A stretch of DNA of 64,000 bases, from assembly GCA_035628915.1 (NCBI GenBank), contig DASPIW010000053.1:186001-250000 (forward strand). The letters run 5' to 3'. Under the pieces are notes generated by a model that made no database searches, was not told the origin of the DNA, and worked only from the letters and a program-made list of their open reading frames with translations. Below, piece after piece: positions 42,632-51,148 of this stretch (position 1 is its first letter; each line of letters begins with the position of its first letter). The translations under genes were made by a program, and so were the position numbers. The stretch comes from JARBUG01 sp035628915 (GTDB lineage: Bacteria > Bacillota > Sulfobacillia > Symbiobacteriales > Symbiobacteriaceae).

Positions 42632-42672
42632 GACAAATCAGGACCGGGCGCCATGCCCGGTCCTGATTTGTC
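42632..42672. terminator. Long perfect hairpin between convergent units
   Basis: An 18-bp perfect stem (GACAAATCAGGACCGGGC and its complement) with loop GCCAT sits between the nickel permease and the convergent GH10-like gene. Neither side has a U-tract. It probably ends or protects both transcripts. Confidence 0.6.
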
Positions 42673-42700
42673 AATGCAGTCTCGTACCTTCGTTTCGCCA

Positions 42701-44854
42701 TCACAGCAGAATCTCGAAAGCCTCGGAGCTTTCCCAGCCAAAGTGCACGGAGAACGGGCCAAACTTCCGTCCACCATGCTCGACCACGACGGTGTATACC
42801 CCGGCGGGACCGGTAAACACCGCAGTGCCCACCTCATCGGTAGTGGTGTCGCCCCCGCCCTTCCAGTCCTCAATCAGCGCCCGGAGGGTGAGGTAGGCCG
42901 GCTTGGGCCGGTAGTCCGGCGTCATCAGGCCCCCGTCCTTAATGAAGGCGTCCTCGTCGGTGATGTTCCACCAGGTGATCTCCCGGGTCATCGGTTTGCT
43001 GTAACACATGGTGTAGAAGCATCTGATCCACTCGGCCTGGCGCTCGGGCGTCCATGGGCCGTGCCACTCCCCAATAAAAGGCCCGTCCGGACCCGGATGG
43101 CTGGAAGGAACGGAGACCTCGCTGATGTTTACCGGCTTCCCTGCCTGGCTGAAGTGGTCCACCAGGTCTGCCAGATCCAGCAGATGCCGGACCGGAAATC
43201 CGCCTTGAAAGAGCTGACTCTGCATGTACCCGCCGTAATAGCCGAGCTGGATGCCGACCGCATCGTACTCGACTCCGGCGGAATCCAGATCGGCCAGGAA
43301 TTCGCAGGGCATGCGCTCATAGCCCTGCTCCCGCACGTCCGGGCTGACCGATTCGGCGAACAGACAGCAGTTGTTGACCTCAATGGGCCCGGTGCTGCCC
43401 CCGTCCCGTATGCCGGCACTGCTCTGTCTGACCAGTTCCACGGTCTCAGCCAGGGTCAGGTTCAGGGCATTGGTGTGGGAGAGCATCGGCTCGTTGATGG
43501 CCTGGAACCCGGAAACCCAGTCTCCGAAGTACGACACCAGGGCCCGCTGGTGCTCATAGACCGCCCGCTGCGCCCCCGCAGCGTCCAGCTCGTATAGCCA
43601 CCCCGGCGTAAAGGCAGTCCATTGCTCCGGATAGCGTCCGTGCCACGGCCAGACGTGAATGTGCCCCTTTAGCCGGAAACCGGCCCTGCGGAGGGCTGCC
43701 GCGGGCAGCTGTGCGTCTGTCTCCGCGTCCCGGCGCTGTCCGCGCAGGGGTTCGTGAAGGCTCCAGAGGAGCGGCAGCGGCAGTAAGTTGATGCCCAGTT
43801 CCTGGATCGCTGTCCACATAGTCCCGCCCAGTGGCTCCCTGTCAATGGGATGGGTGCGCGGGTTGACAAACACGCCGAAGTTGTAGTCGTGCTCCGTCTG
43901 CAACACCTGCACCCGGGCGCCCGCCGCGGGTGTGCCGTCGGGCTGGAGGAGCCGGAGGGTCCGCGTCATCCGCCGATGGTGCGCCACATCCTGCTCCGCC
44001 TTTTGCAGGACCAGTTCCTCCATGGCCCAGAGGGCAGCCGGCAGGGCCGCATCGGCGTGCAGGGAACGGCGGCTCCGGGCGTCCATATAGCCGGCGTCCC
44101 CGCGGTCAGGCAGCGGCACCGCCTCCATGTTCTCAAGCGCTGTCAGCGCCGCCCCGTAGTAGTTGCGCGCTTTCTGGTTCAGGCTGTACCCCTCGGCTTC
44201 GGTCCGGGTCCACACTGCCGCCAGCCGTGCGCAGGCAGACCGTGCCAGATCCTCATTCAGCCAGAGTTCGGCCACGCCGTCCGGCGAACGCGTCAATCCT
44301 TCCGGCAGGGCGCCGGCGCACAGGCCGCGGCCGCCGTTGTCGGCATGGCAGACCAGGGTGCCGAAATCGCCGGCGGGCCAGAGCACCTGCAGGCGGGATA
44401 CCTGTCCCGGCGGCAGATACAGCCACGGTTCGCCGTCTCCGGCCTGCCAGCGGAAGGCGCCGGGCGCCACCTTTCCCGCCTCATCGAAGCACCACAACCG
44501 GCCAATGATGCGCCGGCCCTCCGGGGGCTGGCCGTCGAGGGGGGCGCCCCCGGCAAAGGCCCGGACCGCCACGGGGATGCAGGCCTGCAGGGTAATCGCA
44601 GTGTGAATCTCCGCCGGGCGGGGCGAGCCGGGTACCCGCCACAGGCGCGGAAGCGTCGTCACGCTGGCGGCCGGACCCTCCCAGTCAGGTCCCCTTGCCT
44701 GCAGCATGACGATGCCGCCGCCGGACACGGCAAATCGGCCTTCGTCGTCCGTCACGGCTACGCCGATCAGCTCATGGGCGGCGCCCAGCGCTTCCACCCT
44801 TGCGCCCGCAACACTTCTGCCGTCCGGGTCCTGCACGATTCCCTCCACTGTCAT
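42701..44854 (-). CDS. GH10-like glycosidase with N-terminal carboxypeptidase-regulatory-like domain
   Basis: Putative cytoplasmic glycosidase, 717 aa from ATG 44854 (GGGGAGGG 6 nt upstream; the frame is open 28 codons further without a ribosome site). Residues 1-70 look like a carboxypeptidase-regulatory beta-sandwich (GIVQDPDGRSVAGARVEAL, TDDEGRF). A middle helical domain of unknown role follows. The C-terminal half is GH10-like: FGVFVNPR, HIHVWPWHG, the acid/base Glu in AINEPMLSHT near 455, a nucleophile candidate Glu in NISEVSV near 577, and WWNITDEDAF. No signal peptide, unusual for a xylanase-type enzyme. A conventional xylanase substrate is not assured. Confidence 0.75.
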   Translation of the reverse strand: MTVEGIVQDPDGRSVAGARVEALGAAHELIGVAVTDDEGRFAVSGGGIVMLQARGPDWEGPAASVTTLPRLWRVPGSPRPAEIHTAITLQACIPVAVRAFAGGAPLDGQPPEGRRIIGRLWCFDEAGKVAPGAFRWQAGDGEPWLYLPPGQVSRLQVLWPAGDFGTLVCHADNGGRGLCAGALPEGLTRSPDGVAELWLNEDLARSACARLAAVWTRTEAEGYSLNQKARNYYGAALTALENMEAVPLPDRGDAGYMDARSRRSLHADAALPAALWAMEELVLQKAEQDVAHHRRMTRTLRLLQPDGTPAAGARVQVLQTEHDYNFGVFVNPRTHPIDREPLGGTMWTAIQELGINLLPLPLLWSLHEPLRGQRRDAETDAQLPAAALRRAGFRLKGHIHVWPWHGRYPEQWTAFTPGWLYELDAAGAQRAVYEHQRALVSYFGDWVSGFQAINEPMLSHTNALNLTLAETVELVRQSSAGIRDGGSTGPIEVNNCCLFAESVSPDVREQGYERMPCEFLADLDSAGVEYDAVGIQLGYYGGYMQSQLFQGGFPVRHLLDLADLVDHFSQAGKPVNISEVSVPSSHPGPDGPFIGEWHGPWTPERQAEWIRCFYTMCYSKPMTREITWWNITDEDAFIKDGGLMTPDYRPKPAYLTLRALIEDWKGGGDTTTDEVGTAVFTGPAGVYTVVVEHGGRKFGPFSVHFGWESSEAFEILL

Positions 44855-45004
44855 CGCACACCCTCCCCTTTTGTTCCGCTTCGATGTGGCAAGGTGTCCC
44901 CTACACCCCGCGGCGGACATCAGGCGAGGCTTCGCCATGGAGTTACTGAATCCTTCTGATTATTGGTCAAACGTTCGGCGAGCGGTGCGAGAACCGAACC
45001 GCGA

Positions 45005-45454
45005 TCAGGGCTCGAAATGCGTGAACCACCGGTGGATGTTGTGCGGGAAGCCGCCAATGAACATGAGCGGGCAAATGCCGTCCACCACGGACATACCGGT
45101 GGAACGGGCCAGGGCCATCGCCTCGGGCGAGACCGAGCCACCCTGATGGCCGCTCCCGTACAGCCAAACTCGTCGGATGCCGGCCGCCTGGCAGTCCCGG
45201 ATCACGGACTCAGACCTCGTTGCCGGCACCATCAACAGGGCGCCGTCCACCGGCTCGGGCAGGTCCCGCACGGAGGGGTAGAACTGCATGCTCTCCGTGC
45301 TCTCCCCGGCGGGGTTCACGGCGTAGACCTCATAGCCTCTGTCCTGGAATTTCTTAAAAACGAGCCGGGAAAAGTCGTCCTTGTTGCGCGAGACGCCAAC
45401 CACAGCGATACGGCGCTGGCCAAGGAACTCACGTGCGACGCTTCGAGAAGGCAT
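45005..45454 (-). CDS. CoA-binding domain protein (YccU-like)
   Basis: Small Rossmann-fold protein, 149 aa, of the succinyl-CoA-synthetase-like CoA-binding family. Seen: RRIAVVGVSRNKDDFSRLVF, VYAVNPAGE, LLMVPATRSESVIRDC and VWLYGSGHQGGSVSPEA. Function unproven in the family. ATG 45454 follows AAAGGGGAAA. It appears to stand alone, about 150 bp from the GH10-like gene. Confidence 0.88.
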   Translation of the reverse strand: MPSRSVAREFLGQRRIAVVGVSRNKDDFSRLVFKKFQDRGYEVYAVNPAGESTESMQFYPSVRDLPEPVDGALLMVPATRSESVIRDCQAAGIRRVWLYGSGHQGGSVSPEAMALARSTGMSVVDGICPLMFIGGFPHNIHRWFTHFEP

Positions 45455-45588
45455 TAGGTATTTCCCCTTTCATCCTGTTTCGCATCCTGATGACTGACCT
45501 GAATCCTCGATATGAAAGGCCTTCGCCGGCTATGGGTAGCCCTCGCGGGATGGACCCGCGTAGGCCTCCCTGGCCGGCCGGGGCCGTC

Positions 45589-46191
45589 TCAACTTACTGA
45601 CGGGCGCCGCTCCGGCGCAGCCCGGAGCACGTGCCACCACGAAACCATATCCGTTTGCCAGGTGCGGAGCGTAAGGGCGATGCCCAGTTGCTCGACCTGC
45701 GCCACGATGCCCAGCCCGCAGGCCAGGTACCCGAGCCAGTTGGTATGCCCTGTCCAGAAGAAGCTCAGAATCGCGGTGGCTCCGACAACGCCCGACGCCT
45801 TGCCGAACCAGGTGTGAAGCATCCCGGGCTGCCGGAACCGGACAAAACAGATCGCCTGCAGGGCCGCGAATATGACAAACCCTACGGCCATCAGCATCCC
45901 AAACTGGTGGATGGCATCAGGAAAGAAGCACCCGACACCGTAGAACATGACTGTAGCTATAGCCAGGTCGCCTATGCTGTCCAGAGTCGCCCCGAGGGCG
46001 GTTACCTGTCCCAGCCGTCGCGCGAGAAAACCATCAAGCACGTCGGTACCAAAGGCCAGGGCCAGCGTCCAGAAGAAACCCCGCATATCAGCTGACAAGA
46101 CGAGGCCCAGCAGCACGGGAGTCAAGACAATCCGGAGCAGCGACAGCAGATTCGGAGCCGTCGTGTACCGGTTCAGGGCGACAGCGTTCAC
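45589..46191 (-). CDS. CDP-alcohol phosphatidyltransferase
   Basis: Integral membrane phospholipid synthase, 200 aa, with the full motif D-x2-DG-x2-AR-x8-G-x3-D-x3-D: Asp50, Asp53-Gly54, Ala57-Arg58, Gly67, Asp71, Asp75. Moves a phosphatidyl group from CDP-diacylglycerol to an alcohol (glycerol phosphate, serine or inositol phosphate); the acceptor cannot be deduced. GTG 46191 behind GGAGGGATT. It lies 12 bp after the bactofilin-like gene and so is probably co-transcribed with it. Confidence 0.88.
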   Translation of the reverse strand: MNAVALNRYTTAPNLLSLLRIVLTPVLLGLVLSADMRGFFWTLALAFGTDVLDGFLARRLGQVTALGATLDSIGDLAIATVMFYGVGCFFPDAIHQFGMLMAVGFVIFAALQAICFVRFRQPGMLHTWFGKASGVVGATAILSFFWTGHTNWLGYLACGLGIVAQVEQLGIALTLRTWQTDMVSWWHVLRAAPERRPSVS

Positions 46192-46203
46192 AGGAATCCC
46201 TCC

Positions 46204-47262
46204 TCACGCAGTGCGTTTGATCATGAGGTAGTAGAGACCGCCCAGCCCGTAGAGCACGACCGCGAAGCTAAAGATGCAGCCTGCCACGGGCAGCGCTGTC
46301 GCCACAGTCGTCACGAGGGCGCCCATCGCGAAGATTAGCTGCCACCGGAGGTTGCGGAACCCCTCCACCCTATCGGCTAGCAGCTTGCCGGCGGTCCACG
46401 AAACGAGGACCTGGCCCAGATAGATCAGCAGCGGGAACGCGGCCATGATGAGCAGGCTGAGGGGGATTCCGATTACGGTGACCAGCAGGAGCAGCGCACC
46501 AACCGGGATCGTGATCAGGGCCAGGAAGCCGGTCAGAGGCGCCTTCCAGGGCTTTTGCATGACGGCCTCGGGATACGTGCGGCGCAGGCTGGGGAACAGG
46601 GTCAGGGCGGCCAGGCCCGCCAGCAGACAGCCCAGGAACCAGATTACCTTCCACCAGATGCTCATCCTGGTCGCCCGGGACAGCGAGATCTGGTGGAACG
46701 CCATGTCCCCGGTCCGTGCGCCCTGCTCGATGGTCGCCGGGGTGTCGCCGGTGTAGTCGACCGGTCCCTCAATTACGGCCCCGGCTGCGATGCGCATGCC
46801 GCAGGCGTACGCCTTGAGTTCCTTGCCAATCTGCCCGCCCACTTCGACCCGGGCAGCGGCCAGCAGTCCGGAGCGACCCACGTAGGCGCCCGGCTCGAGG
46901 GTGACCGTGGCGGCGGTTGCGGCCAGCGTCCTTTCGATACGGCCGGAAACGTTGATGGACCCCGTGACACTGTAGACGGAACCGGTGACGGTGCCCTTGA
47001 TGTCCGCCCGGTTGCCGCCGGTAATGAGGTTGCCGTTCACTGTGCCGTTGATCTCGATACTATCGCCAAAGACAAAGAGATCGCCGTTGATGGTGCCGTC
47101 GACGATGACGCTCAGGCCGGCAAGCCACATGTCGTCGTTGATCACTTCATCCTTGCCGACTTGCACAATGTCAGATTCACGCCAGTCAATGGCCAGGGCC
47201 GGAGCAGCTACCAATAAGAGCGAAACCAGGGAAATCAGGAACACTACGAATAGCTTACGCAT
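46204..47262 (-). CDS. Bactofilin-like (polymer-forming) extracytoplasmic and membrane protein
   Basis: 352 aa from ATG 47262, preceded by AAGGAGGATC. A signal peptide of about 25 residues (MRKLFVVFLISLVSLLLVAAPALA) is followed by a beta-helical repeat region (about 35-180) with VDGTINGDLFVFGDSIEINGT-type hexad repeats as in bactofilins. Four to five C-terminal membrane segments follow (about 200-350). This is a secreted bactofilin fold tied to a membrane domain rather than a cytoplasmic bactofilin. Role unknown; an envelope scaffold is plausible. Confidence 0.75.
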   Translation of the reverse strand: MRKLFVVFLISLVSLLLVAAPALAIDWRESDIVQVGKDEVINDDMWLAGLSVIVDGTINGDLFVFGDSIEINGTVNGNLITGGNRADIKGTVTGSVYSVTGSINVSGRIERTLAATAATVTLEPGAYVGRSGLLAAARVEVGGQIGKELKAYACGMRIAAGAVIEGPVDYTGDTPATIEQGARTGDMAFHQISLSRATRMSIWWKVIWFLGCLLAGLAALTLFPSLRRTYPEAVMQKPWKAPLTGFLALITIPVGALLLLVTVIGIPLSLLIMAAFPLLIYLGQVLVSWTAGKLLADRVEGFRNLRWQLIFAMGALVTTVATALPVAGCIFSFAVVLYGLGGLYYLMIKRTA

Positions 47263-47309
47263 GGGTCCGATCCTCCTTCTATATGAAGCGACAACCGGGG
47301 CACACAGGC

Positions 47310-47519
47310 TCAATCCTCCAAACTAAGTGAGAGCAGGTGCAGGTTCATATCGCGGATGCGGGCCAGTAGACCGTGCAGGGCGGCCGTATCCGGGATTACG
47401 ACATGAAGCGTGGCATCGCCGTTCTCGTGGTTGACGATCGTCACCTGGCCGAACCAGTCTGCCCACCGGCGGTCCAGGTGACCTTTGACCCGGATGGCAT
47501 AGCGCAGTCCTCCTGCCAT
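47310..47519 (-). CDS. 69-residue LAL-associated protein, copy 1
   Basis: Small conserved protein, 69 aa. ATG 47519 has GGGAGA upstream and lies 4 bp after the DUF2231 stop. Core: YAIRVKGHLDRRWADWF, QVTIVNHENGDATLHV, and a C-terminal ALHGLLARIRDMNLHLLSL. About two-thirds identical to the protein at 50892-51101. From memory, proteins of this kind are often found beside LuxR/MalT-type regulators in Chloroflexota and Actinomycetota; I cannot check this here. Function unknown; the alpha/beta pattern recalls a small ligand-binding (ACT-like) fold. Confidence 0.85.
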   Translation of the reverse strand: MAGGLRYAIRVKGHLDRRWADWFGQVTIVNHENGDATLHVVIPDTAALHGLLARIRDMNLHLLSLSLED

Positions 47520-47523
47520 GGCC

Positions 47524-47988
47524 CTATCTCCCGGCGATGATGCCGATGCCCTGCCCGTAGACCAGGTCGCCGCCGGTGTAGCCGGTAGCCACGATGAGTG
47601 CAACGCCGATGACGGCGAGGGCGAAGTAAGCGCCCGCCGGACCTGCCGGCACGGACGCTTCCGGGTCGCCCGGGGTGTGGGTTCGCGCACGGTGAATGCG
47701 GAAGTAGATGCGGCCCGCGGCCATCAGCCCGAAGACAAGCGTCGTTAAATAGGCAAGCAGGGTGTGGAGCTGGAGCAGGGTGTTACCCTCTCCGGCAGGA
47801 ATCGACCGGGCATCAATGAGACCGGTGAACAGTGCTGCAATCGCTCCGGCAGTGCCGAGCACCAAGTGCAAAAAGCCAGCCTTGCGCCAGGCAAACATCC
47901 ATGCAGATGCGACGTCAATCAGTACGCCGCCCACAAGGAGCACCACGGGAAAATGAACCGCGATCGGATGCAAGGGATGACCGAACAC
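47524..47988 (-). CDS. DUF2231 membrane protein
   Basis: Four-helix membrane protein of the DUF2231 family, 154 aa. GTG 47988 is chosen because AAGGAGG lies 8 nt upstream and the predicted transcript starts about 27 nt before it; the ATG at 48018 would coincide with the transcription start. Family pattern: HPLHPIAVHFPVVLL at the start, a HTLLAYL segment, and the C-terminal GGDLVYGQGIGI. Function of the family unknown, often seen with cytochromes or redox genes. First gene of a unit with the shared LAL promoter element; the 69-residue gene follows. Confidence 0.85.
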   Translation of the reverse strand: MFGHPLHPIAVHFPVVLLVGGVLIDVASAWMFAWRKAGFLHLVLGTAGAIAALFTGLIDARSIPAGEGNTLLQLHTLLAYLTTLVFGLMAAGRIYFRIHRARTHTPGDPEASVPAGPAGAYFALAVIGVALIVATGYTGGDLVYGQGIGIIAGR

Positions 47989-48022
47989 GTGGATTGCCTC
48001 CTTATCAAGTTGTGACATGCAC

Positions 48023-48070
48023 AGTCTAGCCGCCCCGGAGTTGTATTTGGATCACACAAAAGTTGTAGCC
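48023..48070 (-). promoter_or_regulatory. LAL-regulon promoter element A
   Basis: Minus strand: GGCTACAAC (48070-48062), 13 nt, AAATACAAC (48048-48040), 11 nt, TAGACT (48028-48023). Identical architecture to elements B (50811) and C (62607). TAGACT is the likely -10 box; no normal -35 is present, which suggests an activator-dependent promoter. Confidence 0.75.
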
Positions 48071-48104
48071 GGGGTTGCATCTCTGCAGCCCCGGCTTCCT
48101 ACAA
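48058..48104 (-). terminator. Intrinsic terminator of LAL regulator 1, overlapping element A
   Basis: Leftward: GTTGTA and GCCGGGG (with a GGAA bulge) pair with CCCCGGC-TACAAC, followed by TTTT. The 3' arm is also the first 9-mer of element A, so one sequence ends the regulator transcript and begins the next promoter. Confidence 0.7.
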
Positions 48105-48106
48105 CT

Positions 48107-50716
48107 CTATAGCAGCCCCAGCTCACGTGCCCGCATCACTGCCTGTGTCCGGTGGGTGACTTCCAACTTCCCAAAGATGTTGTAGACGTGCCGCTTCACC
48201 GTTGCTTCCGAAATGTAGAGCCGTGCCCCAATTTCCGGGTTGGTCAAGCCGCCGGCGATCAACCGCAGCACCTCCCGTTCCCGGTCCGTCAGCGGTTCGG
48301 CCAGCCGCTGCTCTACGGCCCGGGCCGGTGGCGGGGACGGGGCGCCCCCCAGCAGCCGGGAAGCGTAGCTGTGCCCGCAGGCCTCCAGCAGCCTGACCAT
48401 GGGCGGCCCCTCATCCAGGAAGATGCGGGCGTAGCCTTCGGGCTCTGCTGCCGTAAGCGCATGGGCCAGCAGGTCCAGGGCCGCCGCCCGGTCGCCGGCG
48501 GCATCGGCCGCATGCAGCTCCAGCACGGAGGCTGCCAGCCAATTTCCGAAACGCCCGCCCGCACGGGCCGTGGCGGCCTGCCGGGAGAGGAGGGCCCTCG
48601 CCTCCGGCGCCCGGCCCTGGGCCAGCAGCAGCCGTGCCCGGATGATCTGCTCCTGCTCATTCAAGAATGCCGCAGAAGGGTCGACCCCGGGCAGCTGCTC
48701 CTCCACCTCCCCGGGCGCCCCTCCCAGCACCAGATGCCACTGCACGGCGCAGGCTAACAGCGCGAGCGCCGCGCCCAACCCCAACTGGTTGCGGGACATC
48801 AGCGCGACGGCTGCGTCCAGACTACGCTGGGAGGCCGCGAAGTCGCCGCGGGCACCCTGCAGTCGCGCCAGGCTGATGTGCGCCCGCAGGATTCCATAGG
48901 GAATGCGCCCCCGTTCCAGCGCCTCCTGCAGGTACCGTTCGGCCTCAGCCAGATCGCCCTGCTCCCGCAACACCTCGCCAAGCCCGGCGAATGCAAGCGC
49001 GTTGAGGTGATGGCGGCGGCCGCCGTGCTCTTCGACCCAGCGCAGTGCCTTCCGCAACTGCTCCCCGGCCTCTTGCAGCCTGCCGCTCGCGGTCAGCACC
49101 TCGGCTTGCGCCATGAGTGCGGAAACGCCCATCGAAATGTTGCCGGATTCGCGGCATGTCTGCACGACCAGGAGGTACGACCGGTCGGCTTCCTCCAGGT
49201 CGCCGGTCAGGTGGCTGCAGGATGCGAGGGTGAACGCCACCATGGCCCTGACGCCGAAATTCGCGGGCGGCAATAGTTTCAACGATTCACGGGCGCTGGC
49301 AACAGCGCTTGGAAACTCACCGGTCAACAGGGCCCGATAAGCATGGATCCCGGCGACCTCTCCGAGCAGAAGATCCCCGTTTGCAAGGCCCGCCGCCTTT
49401 GCTGCAGCAACATCCGCCATACGGCTTGCTTCGACCGTGTTTCCTGTGAGCGCCGTCGCCCAGGCCTGGTGCATGATCAGCCAGGGGTGGCCGGCTATGA
49501 CCGCCTGGGGCAGCGCTGCCAGGTACTTCAGGACGCTGGGAAACTCTCCGTGGAAAAACAGTTCATTGGTGGCCCCCGCTTCCAACAGGTGTGCGACCCG
49601 CTCGGTATCGCCAGCCGCCAGCGCATAGGGAATCGCCTCGGCGGCCAGCCCCTGCTGCTCGAACCAGCCGGCCGCCCTGAGTTGCAATGCGGCCGCCCGG
49701 CCCGGGTCCAGCCGGGCCCGGAGCACATCCCGGAAAAGATGGTGATACCGGTACCAGCAGCGCCGGTCGTCCAGCGGAACCAGGAAGAGATTCTGCTGGT
49801 CCAGCTGCTGGAGGACCGCCTGCCCGCCCTCATCGCCAGTCAGAGCATCGCATAGAGGCCCACACAGGCGGTCGAGCACGGCTGTGTCCAGAAGAAACTG
49901 GAGCCGGTCGGGCGGCTGGCGTCCGAGCACTTCATCCGTCAGATAGTCCAGCACGAAGCGGTGACTGCCCGTGAAGCGGTCCACGAACTCCTGCGGGTGC
50001 TCATCGCCCTGCACCGCCAGGGCTGCCAGCTGGAGCCCGGCGATCCAGCCTTCCGTGCGGGCGGCCAGCGCCTGCACCTGCACGTCCGGCAGGTCAAGTC
50101 GCATGCAATCGCGCAGGAACGCCGCCGCCTCAACGGGCGTGAAGCGCAGGTCGGCGGCGCGAATCTCGGTCAGCTGGTCGCCCGCCCGCATGCGCGGAAG
50201 CGGCAGAGGCGGGTCGGAACGGGTCAGCATCACCACGCGCAGCTGCGGGGGCAATGACTCCAACAGCATCGCCAGCCCGCCGTGGACCGAATCGACCGTA
50301 ATGACGTGATAGTCATCCAGCACGAGCGTCAACCGGCCATCCATCCCGGCCAACTCGTTGACGATGAGGCCGGCTACTGCCGCCAGAGCCGGCGGCCCTG
50401 GCGACTGGAACAGATCCAGTACGTCTTGCCCGAAGTCCGGCCAGACCCGGCGGATGGCCGCCAGCAGGTGCCGCCAGAACGACGCCGGATCGTTTTCGCT
50501 GCTGTCCAGCGAGAGCCAGGCGGCAGGCTGGGGGCAGGCGGCCAGCCAGTCGCTGACCAGGGTCGTCTTGCCCGATCCGGCCGGCGCGGCGATCAACGTC
50601 AGAGGGCGGTGTTTCCCGGCCTCCAGACGATCAAGCAGCCGGTCCCGGACAACCCGGCGGACCCTTGGGGCTGGTATGAAAAGCTTGGTGGTCAGCAGCG
50701 GCGTATGGTCCATCAT
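48107..50716 (-). CDS. LuxR/MalT-type (LAL) ATP-binding transcriptional regulator 1
   Basis: Large STAND-class regulator, 869 aa. N-terminal ATPase: Walker A APAGSGKTT at 44-52, Walker B-like LTLVLDDYH near 128-136, and LTRSDPPLPLPRMRA near 163. A winged-helix and helical region follows, then TPR-like repeats (about 400-750, for example ALAGLGEVLREQGDLAEAERYLQEAL-like units). The C-terminal LuxR helix-turn-helix lies in the last 65 residues (LTDREREVLRLIAGGLTNPEIGARL, then EATVKRHVYNIF). Family members are effector- and ATP-dependent activators. Flanked by elements A and B. ATG 50716; the adjacent in-frame ATG is equally possible. Confidence 0.93.
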   Translation of the reverse strand: MMDHTPLLTTKLFIPAPRVRRVVRDRLLDRLEAGKHRPLTLIAAPAGSGKTTLVSDWLAACPQPAAWLSLDSSENDPASFWRHLLAAIRRVWPDFGQDVLDLFQSPGPPALAAVAGLIVNELAGMDGRLTLVLDDYHVITVDSVHGGLAMLLESLPPQLRVVMLTRSDPPLPLPRMRAGDQLTEIRAADLRFTPVEAAAFLRDCMRLDLPDVQVQALAARTEGWIAGLQLAALAVQGDEHPQEFVDRFTGSHRFVLDYLTDEVLGRQPPDRLQFLLDTAVLDRLCGPLCDALTGDEGGQAVLQQLDQQNLFLVPLDDRRCWYRYHHLFRDVLRARLDPGRAAALQLRAAGWFEQQGLAAEAIPYALAAGDTERVAHLLEAGATNELFFHGEFPSVLKYLAALPQAVIAGHPWLIMHQAWATALTGNTVEASRMADVAAAKAAGLANGDLLLGEVAGIHAYRALLTGEFPSAVASARESLKLLPPANFGVRAMVAFTLASCSHLTGDLEEADRSYLLVVQTCRESGNISMGVSALMAQAEVLTASGRLQEAGEQLRKALRWVEEHGGRRHHLNALAFAGLGEVLREQGDLAEAERYLQEALERGRIPYGILRAHISLARLQGARGDFAASQRSLDAAVALMSRNQLGLGAALALLACAVQWHLVLGGAPGEVEEQLPGVDPSAAFLNEQEQIIRARLLLAQGRAPEARALLSRQAATARAGGRFGNWLAASVLELHAADAAGDRAAALDLLAHALTAAEPEGYARIFLDEGPPMVRLLEACGHSYASRLLGGAPSPPPARAVEQRLAEPLTDREREVLRLIAGGLTNPEIGARLYISEATVKRHVYNIFGKLEVTHRTQAVMRARELGLL

Positions 50717-50810
50717 AGCATCGCCCTCAATCGTATATGACCATAGTTAGACGGTTCGGACAGTTCGTTCGACAAAGCAATTCGGTACACCTTCGGAAAG
50801 ATACACCCCC

Positions 50811-50858
50811 GGCTACAACTTTTGTGCGATCCGGATACAACTCCCGCGGGGCTAGACT
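50811..50858 (+). promoter_or_regulatory. LAL-regulon promoter element B
   Basis: Plus strand: GGCTACAAC (50811-50819), 13 nt, GGATACAAC (50833-50841), 11 nt, TAGACT (50853-50858). Predicted start about 27 nt before ATG 50892, as for element A. Unlike A and C there is no terminator stem here, so the sequence is kept for its own sake. Confidence 0.78.
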
Positions 50859-50891
50859 GGGCGTGACAGGAGTCGGGAAGGAGGTGGCGCC

Positions 50892-51101
50892 ATGCCGGAG
50901 AGAATGCGCTATGCCATTCGGGTCAGGGGTCATCTGGACGAGCGGTGGACAATCTGGTTCGACCAGGTGACGATCGTCAACCACGAAGGCGGCGAGGCCA
51001 CGCTTCACATCGTCATTCGCGATCAGACGGCCCTGCACGGGTTGCTGGACCGCATCCGCGATTTGAACCTGCACCTGCTGTCGGTCACCCCGGAGGAGTG
51101 A
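50892..51101 (+). CDS. 69-residue LAL-associated protein, copy 2
   Basis: 69 aa, paralogue of the protein at 47310-47519 (YAIRVRGHLDERW, QVTIVNHEGGEATLHI, TALHGLLDRIRDLNLHLLS). ATG 50892 follows GGAAGGAGGTGG. Transcribed divergently from LAL regulator 1 behind element B; the broken membrane-protein gene and the ferredoxin-nitroreductase follow on the same strand. Function unknown; two copies in two units of the same putative regulon suggest it matters to regulator function or to the response. Confidence 0.88.
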   Translation: MPERMRYAIRVRGHLDERWTIWFDQVTIVNHEGGEATLHIVIRDQTALHGLLDRIRDLNLHLLSVTPEE

Positions 51102-51148
51102 CCAGCCCCGGATCAAGCCTGCAGGAACGCAGTAAGGAGGCTGTATTC

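Noticed and set aside
47520..47690. N-terminal extension of the 69-residue protein back into DUF2231
   Set aside because: The extension is a shadow of the DUF2231 gene; the paralogue at 50892 and the GGGAGA ribosome site fix the start at 47519.
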